From Rhynchosporium graminicola (taxonomy: Eukaryota > Ascomycota > Leotiomycetes > Helotiales > Ploettnerulaceae), in NCBI GenBank assembly GCA_900074885.1, contig FJUW01000106.1, positions 1-58,275 on the forward strand: a stretch of 58,275 bases of DNA, read 5' to 3'. This document shows, piece after piece, positions 44,426 through 56,696 of the stretch. A program made the position numbers and the translations under genes. A model generated the notes under the pieces. That model saw only the letters and a program-made list of their open reading frames with translations, did no database searches and was not told the origin of the DNA. The number at the start of each line of letters is the position of its first letter. Position 1 is the first letter of the stretch.

Positions 44426-47400
44426 TGTAACGGGGTTGAGGTTAAGCTCTCACCAACTACGCCATCTGGACCAAAAGATCACAATATACTGCGCGAGCAG
44501 TATATGCCTAACACCGTACATATACAATCGACTACCACGTGACTATTACAATATTGTAATGGGTCTGTGCGCCTAGTGCCTCCTACTCCTGTATTTCAGA
44601 ATTGGAGAGGAAGGAAGAACCTTCTCTTCTTAGCAATTAGTTTCTATATTAACTAGATTATTACTAGCGAACCTCTAGCGACTATTCTACTATTCTATTA
44701 TACCTATTTACCTTAGCGTACTAAGTGATTATTATATTCTAATTACTTTTACTTAATATTAGCTTAAATAGTTATAATAGCTTAAAGCAGAGAATCCTTT
44801 ATTACGTTAACTCGACTTATACTCTAAGACGACTCTATTAGGGCCTAGATAATACTTAGCGATATACTAGTAGACGACCTTTTAGTTCTATAAGAGAAAC
44901 TCCGATTATTAAAGAAACGGAACAATATCCTAGATAACTTTATAATTAAGTGCTAATAAATATTCGGCGAAGACCTTACTTAGTACCCTCCGGAAGCTAC
45001 TATAAGAGTACGACTCTACTAAGCTTATATATCTGAAGACTTTACTTTAAGTATAGAGAGAGATACTAGTCGATTAGTAGCTCCTAAAGAATTACTAATT
45101 CCTTACTAAGATAAAAGTAAATATATAATTCTATCGGAATATAAGAGTAAGAGCTAAAGAAAGCTTACTAAGTACTTATAGGCTTATAACCGAGTCTTCG
45201 ACTATAATACTAAAGGGTACTTAACTAATCTTATTAAGATTAAATAAGTAATAATACTACTTCGTAAGGAACTAGTAAACGCTTAGGAAAGGTTTAGGAA
45301 GTATACTTTAGATACTCTTTATAAGATAACCTAAGAAAGTTATAAAGAGTTCCTAGCGAATCTCTAGCTACTCTTTATCTTACGAAAAGTAGCTAACTTA
45401 TAAGCTTACGAGAACGCTTACTAAAAGCTAAGTTAACTAATTAGAGAGTTTATAAATTACCTTAAAGAAAAAGAGAAATAACTCGAACCTTTTACTAAGC
45501 GCTAATTATAAGATATCTTATTTAATAAGATCTGCTTAGAGATTCGCTAGAAAATCGTTAAGAATAGTTAAGCTAATAGACTTTAGACCTAAGACTAAGT
45601 TATTTCTATTATTACTCTTTAAGAGACTTATACCTTATTTAGAGGTACTAATAATAATAAAAGATAAAGGGAACCTAAAGAGTAGAAATATAAGAAGTTA
45701 AATACGAAGAAGAATAACTTATATAAGTACTAGCGAAGAACTAACGATTAATAAGATAAGAGCTAATAAAGATAAGAAGAGAGAAAAGATCTAAATAATA
45801 TACTTATTAGGGATTAGCTAATAAGATAAGATATCTCTAAGGTTTAATACTACTCTTATAATAAATATAGATATATCTCTCCGAACTATCTAAAATTAAA
45901 TACTAGCGATACTAAAGATAAACGCTAAGGAAAGCTATAACTTATAGTATTTTCTATATCTAGATTAAGTTTACTAAATAATAAGATAGAAATCTAAATA
46001 AAGATTTTATCTTAAGATAAGTAGAAATCGATAATTACTCTTATTAATAATAAAGCAGAAGATAACTTTATATTAAGACTAGTTACTAAAGAATATAAGC
46101 TTAAACTTACTAGTAAAAGACTAAGGACTTCCTAGATACTTTTATAGAATAAAAGCGTTATCTTTAGTACTATAGTCGCTTAAGTAAAGATAGCCGATTT
46201 GATTAGATAAACTAAAGTTAATACTCTTTAGCTAAGAGTTATCGATATACTAGGTATAGACCTGATATTAGAGTAGCTATAATTAGAGGATATAGATCCT
46301 TAGATAAGCTTTAAGAATAAGTAATAGAGGTTCTCTTATAATTTAAAAGACTCTAATAGCCTTAATATTATAGTACCTCGAGCTTTTACAACTCTTATTA
46401 ATAAATAGAAATCTCCTATATACGCTATAATACTCAACTTACGTATAATACGCTAGATAGATACCGGCGATACGCTTACTATTCCCTTCGTATATAATAA
46501 CTTTAAGGACGTATTCTCTAAGGAGAAAGGAAACGAGCTACTCTTATTAGAAAGCTATTAATACGCTATCGAGTTAGAACTAGGATTAAAGATATCTTAT
46601 TCTCTAATCTATAAGTTCTCTAAGAAGGAACTAGAGGTTTTCCGGGAATACCTCGACTTATTAAAAGCGAAAGGTTAAATAAGGAAGAGTAAGAGTCCTA
46701 TAGGTATACTTATTCTTTTTATACTTAAGAAAGATAGTAGCTTTCGATTATATATCGATTACTAAGCTTTAAATAAAATTATAATTAAGGATTAGTACCC
46801 TTTATTATTAATTAGCGAAACGCTAGATAAGCTCCGGGATATTAGAGTATTTACTAAACTAGACTTATAAAACGCTTATTACTATATCCGAATTCGCTAG
46901 AGTAATAAATAGAAGACTATATTTCGTACCTAATATAGGTATTACAAGTATTAAGTTATACTATTTAGACTATTAAACGTACTAGCGACCTTCTAGGTAT
47001 TTATTAATAATACGCTAGCAGGCCTTATTAATATTACTTATATTATATATCTTAATAATATCCTGATCTATTCTGCCGACCTCTTATAATATAAGTAATA
47101 CGTACGCTAAGTACTAGAGAGACTTCGGTATATAAACCTCTTTATTAAGTTATTAAAGTACTCTTTTAATACTAAAAGTATAGAGTTTCTAGGATATATT
47201 ATCTCTTTAGTTAGCGTTTTAATAAATATAAGCCGGATAGATACTATTAGGGAATAGCTAAAGCCTGAAAGTATTAGAGATATATAAGTCTTTATTAGTT
47301 TTATAAACTTCTATTAGCGATTTATTATAAGATTCTTAGCGATTACTTAACTTCTAATAAGTTTAATAAGTAATAAGAAGAAAAAGTAACTTACTCTTAC

Positions 47401-48663
47401 TTTTAGATAGAGTACTATAGAAAGGGAGGCTTTTAACATATTAAAAGATATATTTACTATAGTACCTTTTCTTATGCACTTCGATCTACTAAAGCCGAGA
47501 AAGCTAGAGACTAACGCTTCTAGGTTTACTATCGCGGGAATTCTCTCTTAGCCTAGAGAGTAGCTAGCGAAAGAAGAAGAAAAGGCTATCTAGTACTTTA
47601 TTATATTCTTTAGTAAAAAGCTAGAACTTATTAAGTTAAATTATAAAGTATATAACTAAGAACTCTTTATAATTATTAAGTGTTTTATATACTAGAGGTA
47701 TTACCTTAAAAGTAATATAGCTCTAGTTAAGGTATTAATAGACTATAGTAACCTCTATTACTTTATAACTATAATAGTATTAAGCTAGCGATAAGCTAGA
47801 TAAGCTCTAGAGCTATCTAAGTATAACTTTATATTAAGTTATAGATAAGAGAAAAATAATCCCGCTAATAGACTATCGAGAAGGCCTAACTATAAGCCGG
47901 CGAAAGATAAGGAAAATATTATACTTCTTATTTTATAAAATAAGCTACAAAATATAATTAAAGATAAGTTAATCTACGTACTTAGTAAAGCTAGCGATAT
48001 AATAAAGAGTAACTAGCGTCCGAATAATAGTATATTATACTAGTTAACTCAGATTCTATAACTTACTAATAATACTTCTTTAAAAGGAGTATCGATCGAG
48101 GCTATAGATACGACTTCTACGCCTAACTAGTAATATATGCCTATAAAGCTTAATAGTTCATAGAACTTATTTAGAGGTCTGGATACCCTCTTAAGAGGCG
48201 CTAGCGAGAAGCCGGGCGCTAGCTAATATAGCTATAGATATATTATACTACAGTTTTTCATAGCGAGAATTATAAGAACCGAAATAGTAAACCCTAAATC
48301 GAACTCACTTCTCTTAACGCTTATAAAGCTATAGAAAAGGGATACTTTTACTATTAAGAAGTTAGCTAGATTATAGAAAACCGGGGATATAGATTAGAGT
48401 ATTAATAGCGAAAGACTACTTAGATACTAGCGAAAAGCTTATATTCCGCTAGACGAAGCTATTTATACTGAAATCATAAAGATATATTATAATAATCTAA
48501 CTATAGGCTATTTTAGTTAAGATAAGACGCTAAAGCTTATCTAGCGAAAGTATTATTAGTAGAAGATAAAGCTAGATATTAAAGAATATATTAAAAGTTA
48601 CGATATTTATTAAAGGATAAAGATAAGAAGAATAAAGATAGCCGGTGAGATATAAGCGCTTAG
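44426..48663 (+). mobile_element. Gypsy-C retrotransposon (5' LTR to integrase), RIP-decayed
   Basis: It starts TGTAACGGGG (44,426), a plausible LTR start; a tentative LTR end is GTTATA at 44,776. A decayed gag region (about 44,800-46,300) includes a zinc knuckle at 45,848-45,889 in which all four Cys/His positions read Tyr. Then come protease (IDTGDTLTIPF near 46,450), RT (FRLYIDYQALNKI; catalytic box YLNNILIYSADL near 47,050), RNase H, and the integrase zinc-binding region (TAGYFSQDKTLKLI-like, QRKYYWQKMKLDIKEYIKSY after reading through stops, near 48,490-48,610). It is interrupted at 48,664 by an LTR of the next family. Its 3' end lies outside the window or is lost. Confidence 0.85.
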
Positions 48664-48931
48664 TATGACGACAGCTCACCTGAATATCATATGAGAAGAA
48701 GGATAGATAACAGGGCCCAAGTTCATAGGTATCTTAGCAGAACTAGTATCCGACCCGGTATAATATCGGACTAGTACTAGTATATATATATAAGGTGCTT
48801 TATACTTTATCTCTCTTCTTTTTCTTTCCTTATCTTTTTATTTCCTTTATAGTAGACTATATAAGATCGCTCTTAGCTTCCCTACTTATTTATTCTTACT
48901 TATATACTGCCTTAAGTCTTATATCGTTATA
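48664..48931 (+). repeat. Gypsy-D family LTR, plus copy
   Basis: This 268-bp copy begins TATGACGACAGCTCACC and ends TCGTTATA. It matches 49,093-49,360 in inverted orientation. The flanks (GCTAG left, TTAAA right) are not a target duplication, so it is not a simple solo LTR. Confidence 0.82.
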
Positions 48932-49092
48932 TTAAATAAAAAGATTAAGATAGCAGGAGATAGCTTACTATAATATCTTACTACTAAGTTAATTATTCGA
49001 TAAATACTTATATATAGCAAAGATACTAGAGATCTCTCGGATAACTATAAATTAGGGTTTAATTTAGCTTATCGCAAATAGTATAATAGAGA
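48932..49092. other. 161-bp spacer between two inverted LTRs
   Basis: AT-rich sequence with no recognisable primer-binding site or coding motif. It could be leader sequence from a deleted plus-strand element. Confidence 0.4.
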
Positions 49093-49360
49093 TATAACGA
49101 CATAAGACTCAAGGCGGTATATAAGCAAGAATAAACGAGTAGAGAGGCTAAGAGCGATCTTATATAATCTACTACGAAGGAAACAAAAAGATAAGGAAGG
49201 AAGAAGAAGAGAGATAGAGTATAAAGTACCTTATATATATATACTAGTACTAGTCCGATACTATACCGGGTCGGATACTAGTTCTGCCGGGATACCTATA
49301 AACTCGGGCCCTATTATCTATCCTTCTTCTTATATAATATTCAGGTGAGCTATCGTTATA
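49093..49360 (-). repeat. Gypsy-D 3' LTR
   Basis: On the minus strand it is preceded by a polypurine tract, AGGGAGGGGG (plus 49,364-49,373), so it is the 3' LTR of the minus-strand element to its right. Confidence 0.85.
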
Positions 49361-52300
49361 TTACCCCCTCCCTAAGAAGAGCTTAACCCTAAGCTCGGAA
49401 GGTTATAGTTTATACTAGAATTAGTCTTTATTATGACTATTTTCGTCGATATTCGCGTAATAAGCGCTAGCCGCTCTTTAGTAGTAGTAAATTCTTTATC
49501 AGGTTCTAACTAGTTATATCGCCGTAATAGTACTATATTAGTTATAGCTTCCAAATCAAGCGGTAAGTAGTATTTACTTTATCTATTTATAGTAGGAGTT
49601 AAGTTAAGTAAAGCGTAAAGTATATAAAAGAAGGAGTTTATTAATATTAGAGCCTTTCCTTTTTAATCGCGATAACTACTTTAACTTATAAGTTTACTCT
49701 CCTTAGACTATAATATAGCTCCTAGAGTAAGTATTATTACTAACTACTATAGTAATCTGCTATAATCTTATATATTAATTAACCTAATTAACTCTTCTCT
49801 TAATATAAGTAAGTTTCTTATCTTAGTTTTAGGGGTAGTTTCAAGTATAGTATAAGGGTTTCACGGATCTATAACGCTAACTCCTATAGTACCTTTACTA
49901 GTTCCTGCCGGTACTCTTTCGGTAGCGTATTATATATATTACCTGCGATATATTTACGCTTTCCTTAAGATAAAGTATAATAATACTCCTATTTTAAAAC
50001 TCTTATACTTATTTAATAAGCTTAACTCTAAGCTTTATAAGTATTATTCGGCGTTAAAGAGTAGTTATAAGTATATAAGTTACTTAAATATAAATATAGT
50101 TATATATACTAACGCGTTATAGTTACTTAACTACGTTAATACGAAGTATATTATTTTATCCGGTTTACTTCCTAGTAGCGAAGCTAAGGACGCGGAGCTA
50201 AATCGGAGTAGTATTATAGCTACTTATAAGGCTATTAATCGGATCTATCGTCTCGCGAAATCTACTACTCCTATTATTATATTAGAGATTACTACTATAT
50301 AATTAGCGGAAACTCAGGCTTTAAAGCGTTCTATAGAGAAAGTATTTAAGGAATTAGAGTTTATTAAAGTAGTAAGTTACGATCTTAAACCCTTAGATAC
50401 TAGTACGATACTAACGCGATATAGGATTTAGATCTCCTAACGATCGATTCGGCGGAGTCTAAGTTAATAGCCGAAATAGTATTAAAGTAAATAAAAGAAT
50501 TAAATAGTATTATACGGGAATTTATAAAGAAAGCTATATTTAAGGCTATAATATCTAATACTAGGGGAAAAAGGAATTTACTTTCTAGTTCAGAGATAGC
50601 GTTAGATCTAGGTACTCTCGGACTCTCTCTAAAGAAGAAAGCCTGTAGGATTAGCTATTATACTCGGTTTACTACTAAGGCTATATTAGTAGATTAAGAT
50701 AAAAAGTTAGACGTAATAGTTCCGGTTCTAGATATTCTAGATTTACTAGAAGCTCTAGAGAACTTAAGAGAGAAAGCTAATAAAGTAGAAGTAGTTAAAG
50801 AAGTAGAGTTTTAGATATAGCGTTATTACGGAGTATAATCGGGGGATTATCCTTAGTAATAAATTCTAATACTAGTAACTATAATAGCTTATTATCTTCT
50901 AAGTAACTATAGTTATCTATTCTGTCTTCCTAGGCCTTAATCTACTATTCTAGTTTACGCGGAAGTCTAAGTTTACTTAGGTTAGTAGTATAGAAGTCTC
51001 TAAGCTTATATAGAGTATATATTAGGTTAGAAGCGTTATACTAAGTTAGGTCCGGGTCGTAGCCTAGCTAGCTAACTTAATACTTTAGATTACCTCTTAG
51101 GAGCTATATAGCGAGTATATCTTATAACTCTTACTCTTCTTAAGTAGTAATAACCTCCGGGAGTAAGTTTTATAACTCCTAGCTTAGTAATAGGTCGTCC
51201 GGATCCTTAAAGAGTAATTCGGAAGCGAATATATCGTAAATAGAAGATCCCGGGGGTAAATCTAGCTTATAAGAGTATCTGATCTTAGCTAGGACCTAAT
51301 ATAGTCTTACCTAGAGACTAGATAGCTTCTTACTTAGCTAGTAATTCTTAAGGTTCCTTATAGAGAGAAATACCTTATCTCTAACTTCCTAGTCGATATT
51401 ATGCCGTTTCGGGTCGGTTATAGCGCTTATCTTATACTAAGTAGCTAATATATTAGCTTTTATAACCTCGATAGCGGATTTAGCACGTTTAGCTAGGGAT
51501 TTAGTATTAGTATAATTAAGCTTCTCTTATAGTATCGATCCGGTGAGTTACTTCTAGTCTTAGCTATTCCGTAGTAGTATATTATATTTAAGGGTATATA
51601 GCGCTATACCGATAGAGTCGTAAGGTAAAGTTACTTAGGCGTAGTCTATTATTAGTAGTAGTTCGCCCTAGTTACTCTAGTAGTAATTAATAAAAAGTCT
51701 AAGGCGTTAGTTAATATACTAATTCATAATCTCCGTTTATCTATCGGTTTACTAGTAGAAAGAGGTAAAGAGCTTAACCTTAACTCTAATTATATAGTAA
51801 AACTCTTACTAGAAGAATAAGACTAACTAAGCGCCTTAGTCAGATATAATTAACTTAAAGGTATATCTAAAACGATATATCTATTAGATAAATAATATCG
51901 CTATCTTATGGGTATCGATATTATAGTAGTATAGTATCGATATAGAGTCTTTCCCTAAGTAGTCGATAAATACTAATATCTTATCAAATCCTTAGTTATT
52001 AGGCGAGAAGTCCTTAAAATCTATAGCTAAGTACTATATAAGGTAGCTAAGTACTAGTAATAAGTAGAGGAATCCTTACTATTTCGTTTACTTCGGATAA
52101 GAGTACTAATAAGGGCAGTAATTATAAGTATACTATTTTATATCTGATATAAGTCCTTTCTAATAGTAATAAGTAGAAATTATTTCAGCGGTCTTACAAG
52201 TATTTAGATAAGCAGAGGAAACTTAATTATAGACTTCGCTAATTAAATAAGTATATAATAAGGTATATCGTTATACGTATAGACGACTATTATAAAGTAG

Positions 52301-52581
52301 TAAACTATTGTTAATAGTATAGCTATCTCCTAATATATTCCGTTTATTAAAGAACGATTCTTAGTTAAATTAGTATAGTTTCTCGATTAAATTAAAAGTA
52401 TTATATATAAGTTCCGGTAGCGTATTAGTCCCTAGCGATATTAAGTATATATAACTAATTTAATCGATATAATACTTAGCTAGTTCCGCGTTAATCTTAG
52501 GGTCTAAGTAGTCTAGAGGTAATAAAACCTAAGATCTACTATCCTATTTCTATTATTCCTATATCCTTAGATCTTATTCCT

Positions 52582-55101
52582 TATAGCTAAGGATATTAGC
52601 TTTAGTATTATCTTTACTAAGCGTATATATAATTTAAAAGTTAAATTCGGAAAGGAATTCTATCTATCTAGCTTACTTACTAGTTAGGACCTTAGTAGTT
52701 ATAAAGTATTCTAAGGATCGATAGTCCGTATATATACTAGTATAGTATCGTAGAGATATAAGTTCTAGTCTCTATTTCCGGAAAGACTTAATAATAGTAT
52801 ATAGCTCCTTATTATAGATCTTCTAGTTTAGTTTATATCTATTAAGAATATAAGAGTAGAATCTAATTAGATACTACTAGTTATCTTTATATAATTAGGA
52901 GATAACTCTAGCTATTATACCGTTAGAAGTATTAGTTTCTAGTTTAGTCTATAATTCAGGGTCGAAATAGTATAGTTTCTATACTAATAGTAACTATTAA
53001 TATAAATCATCGAAGGACTTCTTATAATCGTTAGTAAAATTCTATAGTACTATAAGCCGAGTAAGCACTAAGAGAGGTTTAGCGATAAGGCCGAAATTCT
53101 AAATAAATTAATAGTAGAACCTATAGAATCCTAGGAAGGATTTTATAGCTATTACTGTTTCGGGGTACTTCTAGTCTACTAATAGTACTACTTTCTCAGG
53201 ATCTAGCTCGATTCCGTTAGTAATAATAATATATCCGAGGTATTTAGTCTAAGTAATATAGAATTCGCTTTTCTTAATATCTACTTAAAGTCCGGTATCT
53301 ATTAAGCGTTATAGTACTAATTTAATATATTCCTCATATTCCTAGAGCGTTTCTGAGTATATAAGGATATTATCTAGGTAAACTATATAGAAATTATCTA
53401 AGTAGTCTAGTAGTATATTATTTATATATCGCTAGTACGTACTAGGTCTATTATAAAGCCTAAAAGGTAATACTTTATATTTATAAGATCTGAAGCGGGT
53501 TCGGAAGGTAATATACTCCTCTAATTCGGGGTCTATATAGATATAGTTAAATACTACCCGGATATCTAGTTTAGTAAAGATTACTACTTTAGATATACGA
53601 GTTAAGAGCTTATCGATCCTAGGTATTAGGTATAAATCCTTTCGAGTGATCGTATTAAGCTTACGATAATTAATATAGAAGTATAATCCTCTATCGGCCT
53701 TTTTAATAAATAATATAAGTAATATAAAAGGACTTTAGCTAGATTTAATAAATCTCTTATCTAGGTTCTCTATAAGATACTCTTTAGTTACTTATAATTC
53801 GTCTATAGATTACTAATATAAAGGCGAATATACGTTAAGTNCTATAGCTAAGGATATTAGCTTTAGCGTTATCTTTACTAAGCGTATATATAATTTAAAA
53901 GTTAAATTCGGAAAGGAATTCTATCTATCTAGCTTACTTACTAGTTAGGACCTTAGTAGTTATAAAGTATTCTAAGGATCGATAGTCCGTATATATACTA
54001 GTATAGTATCGTAGAGATATAAGTTCTAGTCTCTATTTCCGGAAAGACTTAATAATAGTATATAGCTCCTTATTATAGATCTTCTAGTTTAGTTTATATC
54101 TATTAAGAATATAAGAGTAGAATCTAATTAGATACTACTAGTTATCTTTATATAATTAGGAGATAACTCTAGCTATTATACCGTTAGAAGTATTAGTTTC
54201 TAGTTTAGTCTATAATTCAGGGTCGAAATAGTATAGTTTCTATACTAATAGTAACTATTAATATAAATCATCGAAGGACTTCTTATAATCGTTAGTAAAA
54301 TTCTATAGTACTATAAGCCGAGTAAGCACTAAGAGAGGTTTAGCGATAAGGCCGAAATTCTAAATAAATTAATAGTAGAACCTATAGAATCCTAGGAAGG
54401 ATTTTATAGCTATTACTGTTTCGGGGTACTTCTAGTCTACTAATAGTACTACTTTCTCAGGATCTAGCTCGATTCCGTTAGTAATAATAATATATCCGAG
54501 GTATTTAGTCTAAGTAATATAGAATTCGCTTTTCTTAATATCTACTTAAAGTCCGGTATCTATTAAGCGTTATAGTACTAATTTAATATATTCCTCATAT
54601 TCCTAGAGCGTTTCTGAGTATATAAGGATATTATCTAGGTAAACTATATAGAAATTATCTAAGTAGTCTAGTAGTATATTATTTATATATCGCTAGTACG
54701 TACTAGGTCTATTATAAAGCCTAAAAGGTAATACTTTATATTTATAAGATCTGAAGCGGGTTCGGAAGGTAATATACTCCTCTAATTCGGGGTCTATATA
54801 GATATAGTTAAATACTACCCGGATATCTAGTTTAGTAAAGATTACTACTTTAGATAAACGAGTTAAGAGCTTATCGATCCTAGGTATTAGGTATAAATCC
54901 TTTCGAGTGATCGTATTAAGCTTACGATAATTAATATAGAAGTATAATCCTCTATCGGCCTTTTTAATAAATAATATAAGTAATATAAAAGGACTTTAGC
55001 TAGATTTAATAAATCTCTTATCTAGGTTCTCTATAAGATACTCTTTAGTTACTTATAATTCGTCTATAGATTACTAATATAAAGGCGAATATACGTTAAG
55101 T
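52582..55101. repeat. About 1.26-kb direct duplication with one N at the join (53,841)
   Basis: 52,582-53,840 and 53,843-55,101 are almost identical; among the few differences seen are TTTAGTATTATC against TTTAGCGTTATC and GATATACG against GATAAACG. Such identity is unusual beside RIP-diverged repeats, and together with the N it points to an unresolved contig overlap. Confidence 0.85.
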
Positions 55102-56696
55102 AATAGTTCTTCTAGAATAATTTTATAATCGTATAAGCGATATAGTAGAAGAATATTAGAATCTTACTTAGAAAAAGCTTCCTTAAAAGTATAGTATTAT
55201 TCCGGTAGCTTTTCGGCTATAAGTTGTTCAGTATCAGGATCCTCAGGAGAGTCGCTATTTAGATAGTCTTATAAGAGGCAGTTTATCTCGTAGATACTAA
55301 TAAAGAATAATTCGGAACCTTTACGTTTTATATTAAAGTGAAAAGCTATAATACTAATTTAGTAAATCGGAACCGGTTTCTAGATCCTTAGAGGTTAAGA
55401 GGAGTACTTACGATAGAGTTTCAGCGCAAGTACCTTTCTCGATGAATTCGGAGCGGAAAGGGGTTCGGATTCCTTAGCGATTAGCGGAAATAAGTTAAAG
55501 AGTAAGGATAATACGTTAATATACTATATCGCTACTATTTAGTATAATCGGTATTAATCTAGCTAGTTTATAGCTAAGTCCCGCGCGTTAGTATCGATTT
55601 AGTAAGATTAATTAATACTAGGTTTATAAGGCAATAGAGTTATAATTATCTCCTTATTATATCGAAGAGTAGCTAGATAGCGTTCCGACTATAGTAGCTT
55701 ATAGTAGAANAAAGGTAATACTTTATATTTATAAGATCTGAAGCGGGTTCGGAAGGTAATATACTCCTCTAATTCGGGGTCTATATAGATATAGTTAAAT
55801 ACTACCCGGATATCTAGTTTAGTAAAGATTACTACTTTAGATATACGAGTTAAGAGCTTATCGATCCTAGGTATTAGGTATAAATCCTTTCGAGTGATCG
55901 TATTAAGCTTACGATAATTAATATAGAAGTATAATCCTCTATCGGCCTTTTTAATAAATAATATAAGTAATATAAAAGGACTTTAGCTAGATTTAATAAA
56001 TCTCTTATCTAGGTTCTCTATAAGATACTCTTTAGTTACTTATAATTCGTCTATAGATTACTAATATAAAGGCGAATATACGTTAAGTAATAGTTCTTCT
56101 AGAATAATTTTATAATCGTATAAGCGATATAGTAGAAGAATATTAGAATCTTACTTAGAAAAAGCTTCCTTAAAAGTATAGTATTATTCCGGTAGCTTTT
56201 CGGCTATAAGTTGTTCAGTATCAGGATCCTCAGGAGAGTCGCTATTTAGATAGTCTTATAAGAGGCAGTTTATCTCGTAGATACTAATAAAGAATAATTC
56301 GGAACCTTTACGTTTTATATTAAAGTGAAAAGCTATAATACTAATTTAGTAAATCGGAACCGGTTTCTAGATCCTTAGAGGTTAAGAGGAGTACTTACGA
56401 TAGAGTTTCAGCGCAAGTACCTTTCTCGATGAATTCGGAGCGGAAAGGGGTTCGGATTCCTTAGCGATTAGCGGAAATAAGTTAAAGAGTAAGGATAATA
56501 CGTTAATATACTATATCGCTACTATTTAGTATAATCGGTATTAATCTAGCTAGTTTATAGCTAAGTCCCGCGCGTTAGTATCGATTTAGTAAGATTAATT
56601 AATACTAGGTTTATAAGGCAATAGAGTTATAATTATCTCCTTATTATATCGAAGAGTAGCTAGATAGCGTTCCGACTATAGTAGCTTATAGTAGAA
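54724..56696. repeat. About 986-bp direct duplication with one N at the join (55,710)
   Basis: 54,724-55,709 recurs at 55,711-56,696 with almost no change. The first copy stops exactly at the N, as expected for two overlapping contigs laid end to end. Confidence 0.85.

Noticed and set aside
48664..49360. Inverted LTR pair as a foldback or MITE-type DNA transposon
   Set aside because: Each arm is a full LTR with TG/CA-derived ends, and one abuts a polypurine tract and a Gypsy body.
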